Origin: Candidatus Bandiella woodruffii
GTDB lineage: Bacteria > Pseudomonadota > Alphaproteobacteria > Rickettsiales > Midichloriaceae
Length of the DNA: 64,000 nucleotides
Assembly: GCF_034359465.1 (NCBI RefSeq)
Contig: NZ_CP110820.1
Span: 736,501-800,500, forward strand
Direction of reading: 5' to 3'
Shown here: in pieces, positions 38,015 to 47,996 of the stretch
Numbering within the stretch: the stretch's first letter is position 1
Layout: the number at the start of each line of letters is the position of its first letter
Position numbers and translations under genes: made by a program
Notes under the pieces: generated by a model
Seen by the model: the letters and a program-made list of their open reading frames with translations, nothing else
What the model was told of the DNA's origin: nothing
The model's database searches: none

Positions 38015-38043
38015 TTGACTAGATCAATTAATTTATATATTAA
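38015..38043 (+). promoter_or_regulatory. Candidate typA promoter
   Basis: TTGACT, 17 bases, TATTAA, 39 bases upstream of the typA start. Good box match and spacing. Confidence 0.5.
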
Positions 38044-38082
38044 TACAACTTCTTTAGACCATTCATAACAATTAGTACAAGT

Positions 38083-39894
38083 ATGTCAGAAATTCGTAAT
38101 ATAGCTATTATCGCACACGTTGACCATGGGAAGACAACTTTGGTTGATAATATGTTAAAACAAAGTGGAACATTTCGCGACAATCAAGATGTTATGGATA
38201 GGATAATGGACTGCAACGATATTGAACGCGAAAGGGGTATTACAATACTTGCAAAGTGCACATCTATGAATTACGAAGGCATTAAATATAATATCATAGA
38301 CACACCAGGGCATGCTGATTTTGGTGGGGAGGTGGAAAGGGTTCTCTCTATGGTAGATGGGGTGATAGTGCTCGTTGATGCTTCCGAAGGGCCGATGCCA
38401 CAAACCAAGTTTGTTGTTTCTAAAGCATTGGCACTTGGTTTGAATCCCATAGTGGTGATTAATAAGGTCGAGAGAGCGGATAGCCGTATTGATGAGGTGC
38501 TTGATGAGGTGTTTGACCTTTTCTTCTCCTTAGATGCGACAGAAGAACAGCTAAACTTTCCTGTATTATATGCCTCAGGAAGGAGCGGTTGGGCTCAAAC
38601 AAGCAATACAACAGGTACTGACTTAAAGCCAATGTTTGAGGTGATGAAAAAGCATGTGAAGGCACCAAAAGTTGATAAGACAGCACCTTTTTCAATGCTT
38701 GCAAGTATTTTAACGGCAGATTCCTATCTTGGGCGAATTTTGATCGGTAAGGTATATTCAGGAAGCGCTAAAGTAGGCGATACGATCAAATCCATTGATT
38801 TGAATGGCAAACTTATTGAGACAACAAAATTGACTAAGTTGTTTGGGTTTAAAGGGATTGAAAAGATACCTATAGAAGTTGCAGAAGCTGGTGATATAGT
38901 TGCAGTTGCAGGGATTGAGAAAACGTCTGTGGCAGACACCATTTGCGATGTAAAAGTTGAAAACCCAATACCATCCACCCCGATTGATCCGCCAACCATG
39001 GCAATTAACATCAGTGTAAATAATTCTCCATTAGCTGGTTTGGAAGGATCTAAGGTAACATCCAGAATGATTTTGGCTAGGCTTGAAAAAGAGGCTGAAA
39101 GTAATATCACCATAACCTTAACGGTGTCTGAAGGCGGTGAAAACTTTGAAATTGGTGGTAGGGGAGAATTACAACTTGGCGTTTTAATAGAAACCATGAG
39201 GCGTGAAGGATTTGAGCTTTCTGTTTCAAGGCCTCGAGTTTTGTTTAAGAAGGATGAATCAGGAAAGACCTTAGAACCGATAGAAGAAGTGGTGATAGAT
39301 GTGGATGAATCTCATAGTGGCGTTGTTATCGAAAAACTCTCTTTGAGAAAAGGGGACTTAAAAGAAATGAAACCATCCAGCGGTGGTAAAGTTAGGCTGA
39401 TTTTCCACGCTCCATCACGTGGGTTAATTGGGTATCAAAACGAATTTCGTAATGATACTAGGGGAACAGGTACTATCAACCGTGTGTTTCATGAATATCA
39501 AGAATTCAAGGGAGAAATTATCTCTCGTCGAAACGGCGTTTTAATCTCCAATTCTAATGGAGAGACTTCTGCTTATGCCTTATGGAATCTGGAAGATCGA
39601 GGGATAATGTTTGTTCCTCCAAAAACAAAGGTATATGAAGGAATGATTATCGGCGAACATAACAGGGACAACGACCTGGAAGTTAACCCAGTTAAAGGAA
39701 AACAGCTGACCAATGTCAGGGCGTCAGGCAGTGATGAAAACATTAAGCTCACACCACATAAAGTAGCAACCCTAGAGGAGATATTGTCATATATTAAAGA
39801 CGACGAACTCATCGAGGTCACTCCTAAAAGCATACGTTTGCGTAAAATGTTTCTTTGTCCTAACGAAAGAAAAAGAGCTTCAAAAAAACAGTAA
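38083..39894 (+). CDS. typA: GTPase TypA/BipA
   Basis: Ribosome-associated translational GTPase implicated in 50S assembly and stress responses. The 603-residue protein has G1 AHVDHGKTT, switch II DTPGHADFGGEVER and NKVERADSR where EF-G-like proteins have NKxD; the BipA C-terminal domain (GRGELQLGVLIETMRREGFEL, then IRLRKMFLCPNERKRASKK) follows. Full length. It sits within the segment inferred to have been inverted. Confidence 0.96.
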   Translation: MSEIRNIAIIAHVDHGKTTLVDNMLKQSGTFRDNQDVMDRIMDCNDIERERGITILAKCTSMNYEGIKYNIIDTPGHADFGGEVERVLSMVDGVIVLVDASEGPMPQTKFVVSKALALGLNPIVVINKVERADSRIDEVLDEVFDLFFSLDATEEQLNFPVLYASGRSGWAQTSNTTGTDLKPMFEVMKKHVKAPKVDKTAPFSMLASILTADSYLGRILIGKVYSGSAKVGDTIKSIDLNGKLIETTKLTKLFGFKGIEKIPIEVAEAGDIVAVAGIEKTSVADTICDVKVENPIPSTPIDPPTMAINISVNNSPLAGLEGSKVTSRMILARLEKEAESNITITLTVSEGGENFEIGGRGELQLGVLIETMRREGFELSVSRPRVLFKKDESGKTLEPIEEVVIDVDESHSGVVIEKLSLRKGDLKEMKPSSGGKVRLIFHAPSRGLIGYQNEFRNDTRGTGTINRVFHEYQEFKGEIISRRNGVLISNSNGETSAYALWNLEDRGIMFVPPKTKVYEGMIIGEHNRDNDLEVNPVKGKQLTNVRASGSDENIKLTPHKVATLEEILSYIKDDELIEVTPKSIRLRKMFLCPNERKRASKKQ

Positions 39895-39980
39895 CTTTGT
39901 AACAATCTAGAATAGTATTTTCTTGATAATTTCACAAGATTATGTATAATGCACAAAAGGGCTCTGTTGCATCATATTAC

Positions 39981-40812
39981 GGTTCTGTCGCATCTGTTGA
40001 AACACATAAGAATTTTTGATATTCTGAAAGAAATAGTTGCTGGTAATAATGTTTAAAGTAGACCCAAAATTAATGAAGTATTTTAAGAACCATGAATATG
40101 GCGCAGAAATCATTATGGTATCGCTGTATATGAAAGGAAGATATTCTTTAAGTTACAGAGAGATAGAAGAGATAGGCGGGTTGAGAGGACTCAACATAGA
40201 TCACGCCACTCTACAAAGATGGGTAGTAAAGTTTATGCCAATACTTGAAGGAAGATTCAGAAAAAGAAAAAAGCCAGTCAACGGCAGCTGGAGAATGGAC
40301 GAGACATATATCAAGGTTAAAGGTAAATGGGTCTATTTGTATAGAGCAGTTGATAAATACGGGGATACCATAGATTTTATGCTAAGAGCAAAAAGAGATA
40401 AAAGGGCAGCTAAAGCGTTTTTCAGGAAAGCAATTAAATCTAGTGGCCAGCCTATAAAGGTTAATATAGATAAAAGTGGCTCTAATACTTCTGCTTTGAA
40501 TTCGATCAATAAGCCATTATCTAAAGAAGACCAAATAGAAATTAGGCATAACAAATATCTAAACAATAGGATAGAAGGCGATCACAGATTTGTAAAGAAA
40601 CGAACTAGACCGATGCTTGGTTTCAAATCCTTTAGAAGTGCCGCCAGGACTATTGCAGGAATAGAGCTCTTGCACATGATTAAAAAAGGACAACTTGCTG
40701 ACAATGACAATTATAATTCTGACTTTGATAAATTTCTTTCACTAACTGCTTAATGGAAAAATATACAAATAATTTGAAAGTTTTTGCATCATATTACAGA
40801 TGCGACAGAGCC
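39981..40812 (+). mobile_element. IS6-family element, copy 9, complete (832 bp)
   Basis: Both ends and transposase intact. A scrap of IS6 end (GGCTCTGTTGCATCATATTA, from 39960) touches it on the left and a 111-bp IS6 tail on the right, so it was inserted into, or recombined with, another copy. Confidence 0.93.
40037..40753 (+). CDS. IS6-family transposase (copy 9, intact)
   Basis: 238 codons, identical in protein sequence to the copy at 3508-4224, with D88, D145 and E180. TTG or the ATG four codons later (40049) may start it. Likely active or recently active. Confidence 0.93.
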   Translation: MLVIMFKVDPKLMKYFKNHEYGAEIIMVSLYMKGRYSLSYREIEEIGGLRGLNIDHATLQRWVVKFMPILEGRFRKRKKPVNGSWRMDETYIKVKGKWVYLYRAVDKYGDTIDFMLRAKRDKRAAKAFFRKAIKSSGQPIKVNIDKSGSNTSALNSINKPLSKEDQIEIRHNKYLNNRIEGDHRFVKKRTRPMLGFKSFRSAARTIAGIELLHMIKKGQLADNDNYNSDFDKFLSLTA

Positions 40813-40923
40813 CAATGACAATTATAATTCTGACTTTGATAAATTTCTTTCACTAACTGCTTAATGGAAAAATATACAAATAATTTGAAAGTTTTTGCAT
40901 CATATTACAGATGCGACAGAGCC
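40813..40923 (+). mobile_element. IS6 tail fragment, copy 9b (111 bp)
   Basis: Repeats the last 111 bases of the element (from CAATGACAATTATAATTCTG to GACAGAGCC) directly after copy 9. It truncates holC. The missing larger part should end in CAATGACA if the two were separated by insertion. Confidence 0.88.
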
Positions 40924-41382
40924 TGCACAGATACCATGTTGCCATGAGCCATCCGATTTCTGCACAAAATGCTTTGCGTTAAGTTCTTCTGTGCATCTGT
41001 TTAAGGAATTCATAAATTCCTGCACGTTAATTGGCTGATTGTTAATGACGAAAATCTTCGTATAACTCTCTAAGTCCTGCTGTAAAACTAATTTTTCGGA
41101 AGTTGCAACCAAAACCCTGTTGTCTGGGTTATTATTTGGTTGTTTGGTTACAAGCAGCACGTCTTGTAGACTTGCATCGCATGCATCGTCTTCTGTTGCG
41201 TGAGGTAAAAAAGACAGTTGCGCAAATGTCCAAAGCAAATTGTCCAACTGCCTCATTTCTTCTTTATTAGCACATAAAATAATAACTTTTCCCTCTTCTT
41301 TTAAAATTTTAGTAACCACTTTTGGGAAGGTTGCGTTGTATAATAAATTTTCTATTTGGTAGAAACTAAAAGTTTTCATCAT
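40900..41382 (-). CDS. holC: DNA polymerase III chi subunit, C-terminus changed by IS6
   Basis: Clamp-loader accessory linking to SSB. Core features: MKTFSFYQIEN start, LLWTF-x-x-L-SFLPHA, ILCANKEEMRQLDNLLWTF, NNNPDNRVLVATSEKL and KIFVINNQ. Start chosen at 41382 (ATGA overlap with the glutamate dehydrogenase stop); 41379 is also possible. The final seven codons (GSVASVI) are IS6 sequence, so the natural end at about codon 153 has been replaced, a small loss for a family of about 150 residues. Confidence 0.8.
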   Translation of the reverse strand: MMKTFSFYQIENLLYNATFPKVVTKILKEEGKVIILCANKEEMRQLDNLLWTFAQLSFLPHATEDDACDASLQDVLLVTKQPNNNPDNRVLVATSEKLVLQQDLESYTKIFVINNQPINVQEFMNSLNRCTEELNAKHFVQKSDGSWQHGICAGSVASVI

Positions 41383-44300
41383 ACGTCGCAAATGCTATCC
41401 AAATGCAATAACTCTTTGAGCTTACTAATAATCACCTGTATTAATAAAAAGCTGTGGCGATAGTCAACTTCCATTAACGCTTTCGTGGTAAAATCATCGA
41501 ATCTCCTCAATTGTTCTTCGTCTTTGATAAAACTTAGGTTTAGAGTTTCCACATTTTTGCCATTTACTGATTGTTTTAACTGAGCAAACACAAGTTTGAT
41601 AGTAAGCTTTCTCAATTCGTCTTCGATATAATCATTAGCAAGCCTTTCAACAGGATACACGTCTTCATGCTTACTAATAAGTTCTAACATTTGGTCAATA
41701 TATAACCGAGACCTGATTTTAAAATACACCCTTGCTATATGTATTATGTCAAGGTTAGTTGACTTATTGATAACGATGATGTCAAAAAGTGAGCTAACTA
41801 AACTGAGGTAAGCAATATTGACAACTTCCTCTTGCGGCAATTCATAACCGTTTATCAAAGTGATGATCTTGCTAACTTGTTTGGAAATAACATTGCCGGA
41901 CAGATACTCATCTTTGCTGAGCCCCGTGATGAGTTTTTGGAATCCTTGGCTGTAAGTTGCTATGTTATCACTAACTTTTGCTGGGTCTAGATAATGCATC
42001 AACATCCAGTTTATCCCTTTTTTTACTATTTTCTGTATGGTTAAAAGCAATTTATATTTGACTTCAGAAGAAACACTAGTAGGTAATTCGCGGATTTTAA
42101 GCCAGGTATCCTTAACACACATACTCTTTATTACAATGTAAAACGCATCAACTATTGCAACTGATTTATATTCTTTTTCTTCTGACAATTGATAAAACGT
42201 AACGCAGCCCAACATATTAACAAAATCATTAGAAATTATGGTTGTAATTATCTCATTGTTCAGTTTATGTGATAATATCGCATTTTTAAAATGTTCTTGC
42301 AGGTACTTGGGAAAGTATGAAAGAAGAATGTCTTGGAAAAATTTGTTTTGCGTAAAATCATAAGAATTCAACATCTTTGCGATGGAATTTTTTGTGTACG
42401 CAATTAAAACTGCAATCTCTGGTCTGGTCAAAGATCTGCCCTCTAAGTCCATCTTCGCGATCTCCTCTTTGGTTGGCAATTTTTCCACCTCTCTTTGCAG
42501 TTCTCCACTTTCTTCAAGATAAGTGATAAGCCAAGCATAGTCTTTGAGTTTGTTGGTGCCAGAAACTTCTATATCAAGCAAAATAGACTGCCTGTGATTA
42601 TCTTTTAATACCAATTCCTCAACGTCTTTGTTTAGTTGTCCCAGTATTTCGTTTCTTCTTTCTAAGGTAATATTGCCAGTTTGTACTTCATGTTGTAGTG
42701 CAATTTTAATATTTACTTCATGATCTGAGCAATCAACACCCGCAGAATTGTCGATGAAATCCGTATTAATCCTTCCGCCATTGTTCGCATATTCTATCCT
42801 ACCTTTTTGTGTGAATCCAAGGTTACCACCTTCTCCCACAACTTTGCATCTTAGCTGTTTGCCAAATATCCTTAGATTGTCATTTTCTTTGTCACCTATG
42901 GCGTTGTCATCCTCAAACTCTCCTTTAACGTACGTTCCTATGCCACCGTTCCACATTAAGTCTACAGGGGCCTTCAGAATCGCAGTGATTAACTGAGCCG
43001 GAGAGAGATGATCTGCAGTTATTCCTAAAGCTTGTTTCACCTCTTGCGAAATTGTTATTTGTTTTACAGACCTATCGTAAACTCCACCACCATGAGAGAT
43101 TAAAGCCTGGTTGTAGTCAGACCACCTCAGCTGTGGGTTGTTAAACAATCTCTCCCTTTCTTTAAAGCTGATTTCTGGGTCTGGGTTAGGATCAAGAAAT
43201 ATGTGGATGTGGTTGAAGGCCGCAAGCAATTGCATCTTACGTGAGAGCAACATACCGTTGCCAAACACATCACCTGACATGTCGCCTATTCCAACTGCGG
43301 TGAACACATCTCGGTCTAAATCCACGCCCATAGCGCTGAAATGATTTTTAACGCAAATCCAACCACCTTTTGCTGTGATACCGATTTTTTTATGGTCGTA
43401 TCCAGCAGAACCACCGGACGCAAAAGCATCTCCAAGCCAAAAATTATATTCTTTGGAAACCGAATTTGCAAAGTCAGAAAACGTTGCCGTTCCTTTATCA
43501 GCTGCAACAACAAGGTAAGGGTCAATGTCGTCATACCGCACAACAACATTTTTTGGATGCACAACCACCTTGTCTATGATGTTATCTGTTATGTCCAAAA
43601 TACCTCTTAAGAAGTTTTTATAACACTCCACACCAACTTTCATTGTTTCCTCTTTTGTATCGGAAGTTTGTTTCACAACAAAACCACCTTTGCAGCCAAG
43701 TGGCACTATCAGGGAATTTTTCGTCATCTGCGCTTTCATGAGGTCAAGCACAACTTTTCTGAAATCCTCAGGCCTGTCCGTCCATCTAATTCCACCTCTT
43801 GCAACCTTTCCTCCACGCAAATGTACTGCTTCAAATTTTGCTGAATACACAAAAGTGTCAACTTCCGGTTTTGGAAGTGGCATGCCCTCAATCTCTCTAG
43901 AACTCATTTTCAATGAGATGAAATCTTTACTCTCCCCGTTTTCTTCAACTATAAAAAAGTTCGTTCTTTTGGTGGCCAATATCAAATTTAAATATGTGCT
44001 TAAAATTTTGTCTTCAACAAAAAAGGAGACATTAGAAAGCTGGGTTTTAATAGTCTTCAGCACCTCATCTTCTTCTTGGCTGTTGTAATCTGAAATTGGG
44101 CTGAACCGAATATTAAATAATTTCACCATGTCGTTTACCAAACTATGGTACTTTACCAAAGTGCTCAAGATATATTCTGTGCTAAATTCAAATCTTATTT
44201 GTCTTAAGTACTTTGCATATGCTCTTAACAGGTTGGCTTCGCGGTAATTGACATCAACATAAAAAATCAAGCTGTTAAATCCATCATTCTCCACTGTGTT

Positions 44301-46148
44301 GTTCCAAATTTTTTCCAACCCCTCTTCCAAGTTGAAACGTAATTTGTCATCAAAAATAAGCTCATTAAACCTTGGTTTTGTCCTGAAATAACTTATGTAC
44401 ACCTTTTGCTGCGTGCCAAAATGGTTGATTACGACTTCAAAAGTTTCCACGTCTATTGTAAAGAACCCAAGATTGTCGATTATAGGGAAAACAGAAGATA
44501 GTGGCAGCTCTGTACCCGCTGAGAAAATTTTTAACTGGATTAATCCCTTCCCACTTTTTGCTGAATTATAAATTTTGAATATAACTTTATTTTTCTCCAA
44601 TGCCTCTTCTATGGCGTCAATATCATGTAAAGACTGTTCTGGCGAAAACCCATTTGTATACTTTGCATTAAAAGCATGTTGATATTTTTTAAACAGCTTA
44701 TCCGCCTCTTTTTTAGAAACTTTATTCTCCAGTGCTTCTTTTAAATTGTCTTCCCAAACATTTACAGCGCTTGCGATTAATTTTTCAATTCTATCCACAC
44801 TATATTGCGGGATTTTCCTTTCTGGCAAGTTAATCGTCAATTGTAACCTGGTAAGCTGCCCTTCACCAATTTTCACATAATACCTTGCAACAAAACCATT
44901 AAATTGGTGACATAATATGTTTTCAATCCTTTCTCTTACTTGCGTGCTGAACTTAGTTTTAGGGATAAAGATTAAGGAACTAATATACCTTTTGTCTTGA
45001 TCTTCCCTTATAAACAATTTCGTCCTTGGGTTGATGGTAAGAGACACGATACCAGCCGCAATGTTAAACAAATCATCTTGGCTGATCTGTAGCAGTTCAC
45101 TTCTTGGAAATTCTTCTAAAGCTGTTACCAATTCTTTTGCGTTATAACTATCCTTCGGGTATCCATACTTATCAATTACATAAGTTATTTTCTCCCTTAT
45201 GAATGGTATATTAAGCACACTCATATAATAAACTTTGGTAACTAAAAATCCATAGAAAACATGCACAAAATCGCAATTGCCGTCCTTATCAAAACTCTTG
45301 ACAGTAAGACACAACATGTAAGATTTTCTATGCACGACTGACTTGAGGTCCGATTTTTTAACGCTGATGACAGATTGTGGTAGTCTGGAGTTTTCAAGTT
45401 GTATCACTTTATTATGATAATTCTTATGGGATAATAAACCTAAGGATTTATTATCTTCGATGGTTATTGTTTTGCTCCCTGTGACTATTCCTCTTAAGGA
45501 TCCTAGGAAAATAAAGTTATCCTCAAGTAAAAAGTTTAAAAAGTTGATATTTTCCTGAGTTACAGCTGAGTTGCTGTGTTTAAGATTTTCGGATAAATTT
45601 TCTATGCAATTTGCCAAAACACCTTTCATCCCACTCCATCCATCAACAGAAAGTCTCACACATTCAAGGGTTTCCGAAATTCTATTCTTTAACGTTTGAT
45701 GAAATTCTTCATCAAACCAATTAGATACATAGAACTGCAATACAACGGTTTTATCATTTTTTATATCTTCCAGTTTATAGTCATGATAATCAATTGAATT
45801 AAAAACTTTGTGAGTTAACAGTTTGATGTCAATATCATAAGACTGCAGCTCGTTTTGAACTGAATCTATTAAAAATGTGATATCCCGACCAATTATGGTG
45901 AGAATCATATAATCCGATTCCTGATCAGAGGTTGAAATGTCAATTATGCACTCTTCCTTGAAGCTGTTTTTTATAATACCATAAGCACGGTTGCACGCAG
46001 CACTTATGATTTTTGGTTGGATGCTGGACAAAGATTCCAAAGATATGTCTTCCAAGAATTTGCTGGTGAATCTTATTACTGCTTGGTCGTTTAAAAAACT
46101 GTTGATAATTTCGATTTGTTTATTGCTGTTAGGATTGTTTCTGTCCAT
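41379..46148 (-). CDS. gdhB: NAD-dependent glutamate dehydrogenase, large (180 kDa) type
   Basis: Deaminates glutamate to 2-oxoglutarate with NAD, feeding the TCA cycle; a central carbon route in Rickettsiales. The 1589-residue protein has an N-terminal regulatory region with ACT-like segments, then the catalytic domain: HLRGGKVARGGIRWTDRPED near 780, VPLGCKGGF, and the dinucleotide-binding region VGIGDMSGDVFGNGML near 950, with a helical C-terminal region. Stop overlaps holC. The symporter at 17312 could supply its substrate. Confidence 0.95.
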   Translation of the reverse strand: MDRNNPNSNKQIEIINSFLNDQAVIRFTSKFLEDISLESLSSIQPKIISAACNRAYGIIKNSFKEECIIDISTSDQESDYMILTIIGRDITFLIDSVQNELQSYDIDIKLLTHKVFNSIDYHDYKLEDIKNDKTVVLQFYVSNWFDEEFHQTLKNRISETLECVRLSVDGWSGMKGVLANCIENLSENLKHSNSAVTQENINFLNFLLEDNFIFLGSLRGIVTGSKTITIEDNKSLGLLSHKNYHNKVIQLENSRLPQSVISVKKSDLKSVVHRKSYMLCLTVKSFDKDGNCDFVHVFYGFLVTKVYYMSVLNIPFIREKITYVIDKYGYPKDSYNAKELVTALEEFPRSELLQISQDDLFNIAAGIVSLTINPRTKLFIREDQDKRYISSLIFIPKTKFSTQVRERIENILCHQFNGFVARYYVKIGEGQLTRLQLTINLPERKIPQYSVDRIEKLIASAVNVWEDNLKEALENKVSKKEADKLFKKYQHAFNAKYTNGFSPEQSLHDIDAIEEALEKNKVIFKIYNSAKSGKGLIQLKIFSAGTELPLSSVFPIIDNLGFFTIDVETFEVVINHFGTQQKVYISYFRTKPRFNELIFDDKLRFNLEEGLEKIWNNTVENDGFNSLIFYVDVNYREANLLRAYAKYLRQIRFEFSTEYILSTLVKYHSLVNDMVKLFNIRFSPISDYNSQEEDEVLKTIKTQLSNVSFFVEDKILSTYLNLILATKRTNFFIVEENGESKDFISLKMSSREIEGMPLPKPEVDTFVYSAKFEAVHLRGGKVARGGIRWTDRPEDFRKVVLDLMKAQMTKNSLIVPLGCKGGFVVKQTSDTKEETMKVGVECYKNFLRGILDITDNIIDKVVVHPKNVVVRYDDIDPYLVVAADKGTATFSDFANSVSKEYNFWLGDAFASGGSAGYDHKKIGITAKGGWICVKNHFSAMGVDLDRDVFTAVGIGDMSGDVFGNGMLLSRKMQLLAAFNHIHIFLDPNPDPEISFKERERLFNNPQLRWSDYNQALISHGGGVYDRSVKQITISQEVKQALGITADHLSPAQLITAILKAPVDLMWNGGIGTYVKGEFEDDNAIGDKENDNLRIFGKQLRCKVVGEGGNLGFTQKGRIEYANNGGRINTDFIDNSAGVDCSDHEVNIKIALQHEVQTGNITLERRNEILGQLNKDVEELVLKDNHRQSILLDIEVSGTNKLKDYAWLITYLEESGELQREVEKLPTKEEIAKMDLEGRSLTRPEIAVLIAYTKNSIAKMLNSYDFTQNKFFQDILLSYFPKYLQEHFKNAILSHKLNNEIITTIISNDFVNMLGCVTFYQLSEEKEYKSVAIVDAFYIVIKSMCVKDTWLKIRELPTSVSSEVKYKLLLTIQKIVKKGINWMLMHYLDPAKVSDNIATYSQGFQKLITGLSKDEYLSGNVISKQVSKIITLINGYELPQEEVVNIAYLSLVSSLFDIIVINKSTNLDIIHIARVYFKIRSRLYIDQMLELISKHEDVYPVERLANDYIEDELRKLTIKLVFAQLKQSVNGKNVETLNLSFIKDEEQLRRFDDFTTKALMEVDYRHSFLLIQVIISKLKELLHLDSICDV

Positions 46149-46340
46149 TATATTTTTTTACACCTAAAATGTATAATCTAATGACCTATACTAGCATAGA
46201 TGATAATTATTTGTACTAATAACTTCAAAAAAATTGCCATCGTAATTATACTGCAGCAATTTTTTTAAATGGGAAAAGTTATGATTCGGCCATTTACAAT
46301 ATGGAGTTGCTATGATATTTTGGTTACGCATGGGTTCCAT

Positions 46341-47192
46341 TTAGGTTTTAAGTATTACCTTGCCAATACTACGGCCAGACTGGATGAACTGGTGTGCCTC
46401 TTTATAATCTTTTAATGAAAATACTTTACTAATCAGAGGAGTGACTTTGCCTTGATTGATATAAGGCAGTAAGTTTTTCACTGCTTGGTCAAGTAATGAT
46501 GCTTTTTCGTCCGGTGTTTTATTCCTCAGTGTGGAGCCAGTGATCGTGAGGTTTTTCATCAGAATTCTTGCAGCATTGACTGTGGAAAGCTTTCCATCCA
46601 TCACTGCGAAAAGAATTAATCTCCCATGTTCATTTAAAATGCTTAGGTTATCCTCAAAATACCTACCACCTAAAATGTCAATTAGTAAATCTACCTTTTC
46701 AGCACTTGCAATTCTGGTTTTAAATTCGTCGAAAGTTGATCTTATGCAGTTGCCATAATTTTTCAGGTAATCCAACTTAGCGACAGCCTTAGCAGTCGTA
46801 TAAACTATCTTTCCATCACAAAGAGCAAATTGCACCATAAAAGAGCCAATCCCACTAGCCCCTCCATGAATTAAAACACTTGTACTCGGTTTAAGACCTC
46901 CAATTTGATATAAATTCAACCATGTGGTTACAATGGCTTCTGGTATGGCTGCAGCTTGTACGAAGTCTATATTATGATCGACCAAAAAAGTCTGTCTTTC
47001 ATCAACCTCCACCATTTCACTATAACCACCGCTAGTTAATAATGCGCACACTTTCTGATTCGTGTCCATACGTATACCAGAAATTTCAAGACCAGGCACA
47101 GCGTTTCCATCAGGTGAGGGATATTTACCTTGTAACTGGAGTATGTCCGCTCTGTTAACGCCAATTGCATGAACTTTGATTTTAACTAACAT
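46341..47192 (-). CDS. Zinc-type-like quinone oxidoreductase (MDR family), short N-terminus
   Basis: NADPH-dependent oxidoreductase of the PIG3/Qor group: VHAIGVNRADILQLQGKYPSP, VPGLEISG, the nucleotide-binding IHGGASGIGSFMVQFA and the ending GRSIGKVIL are all seen. At 283 residues it is about 40 short at the N-terminus compared with the usual 325; the ATG at 47192 falls inside the first beta-strand. Either the beginning was lost or an upstream non-ATG start within the preceding gene is used. Confidence 0.85.
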   Translation of the reverse strand: MLVKIKVHAIGVNRADILQLQGKYPSPDGNAVPGLEISGIRMDTNQKVCALLTSGGYSEMVEVDERQTFLVDHNIDFVQAAAIPEAIVTTWLNLYQIGGLKPSTSVLIHGGASGIGSFMVQFALCDGKIVYTTAKAVAKLDYLKNYGNCIRSTFDEFKTRIASAEKVDLLIDILGGRYFEDNLSILNEHGRLILFAVMDGKLSTVNAARILMKNLTITGSTLRNKTPDEKASLLDQAVKNLLPYINQGKVTPLISKVFSLKDYKEAHQFIQSGRSIGKVILKT

Positions 47193-47209
47193 AGGTTTTA
47201 GGAAAGTAG

Positions 47210-47785
47210 TTACAGACCTTTGCCACCGCCACGTTGCCCCGAAGCCCTTAATTTCTCAACAAAGCTCTCCTTATAAGATTCTAAGTTGTCCAACTCCTTT
47301 TTTTCAAAATGTTTTTCATATTGTGCACCATCATATTCTCTTGCTATAGCGATACCTCTTGTTATTATGTTAGAAACAAAATTTTCCAAGCTAGTCTCCC
47401 CTGCAATTCTTTCTGGGTTTAATATCTTATATGCTTCATATATGATGCGTTGGTAGCGTAATTTCTTTTGCTCTTCCGTAAGTTTTTCCTCTTTTTCTTC
47501 CTCTTGCTTTTTACTTTTATCTTTATCTTTTGATTTTGTAATATTTAATATTTTTTCAAGAAACTCAACCAGAGACGTGTCCATGTTGGGGTTGTTTTGA
47601 TTTAGTAGCAGATACTGGAGCAGCCCTATTAATTGCTCTTTATGCTTTGATAAATTATCAGCTAATGAGAGTCCATTCATTTCCATCTCAACCTGAAGTT
47701 TGCGTGCTATTGCTACTGCATCAGCAAGAACTTCTGGATCTAAATCCTCCACTTTTTTTGTATCATCGCTGCTATATTTCTCCAT
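47210..47785 (-). CDS. Hypothetical protein with charged linker
   Basis: A 191-residue soluble protein with no signal peptide. Residues 1-75 look helical, residues about 83-105 are a Lys/Glu-rich linker (KSKDKDKSKKQEEEKEEK), residues 106-175 are helical again and the tail is glycine-rich (GQRGGGKGL). No recognised family. It lies 17 bases before the quinone oxidoreductase gene and may be co-transcribed with it. Confidence 0.65.
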   Translation of the reverse strand: MEKYSSDDTKKVEDLDPEVLADAVAIARKLQVEMEMNGLSLADNLSKHKEQLIGLLQYLLLNQNNPNMDTSLVEFLEKILNITKSKDKDKSKKQEEEKEEKLTEEQKKLRYQRIIYEAYKILNPERIAGETSLENFVSNIITRGIAIAREYDGAQYEKHFEKKELDNLESYKESFVEKLRASGQRGGGKGL

Positions 47786-47996
47786 TTGTCCTCATAAAGA
47801 ATAATTTCAAACTATTTTATGTTTCATAAAAGTTTAGTTTTAAGCATGGGATATATTGCCATAATATGCCTACTTACGTCTATGATGTCTGCCAGATTAG
47901 CAGCATAATCCTTAAAAGAAGCAGAATAAAGAAATGCTAACCTAATTTTAGTTAATTGCAAACCTAAATATATTTTACTAACTTCAAAAATTAGCC

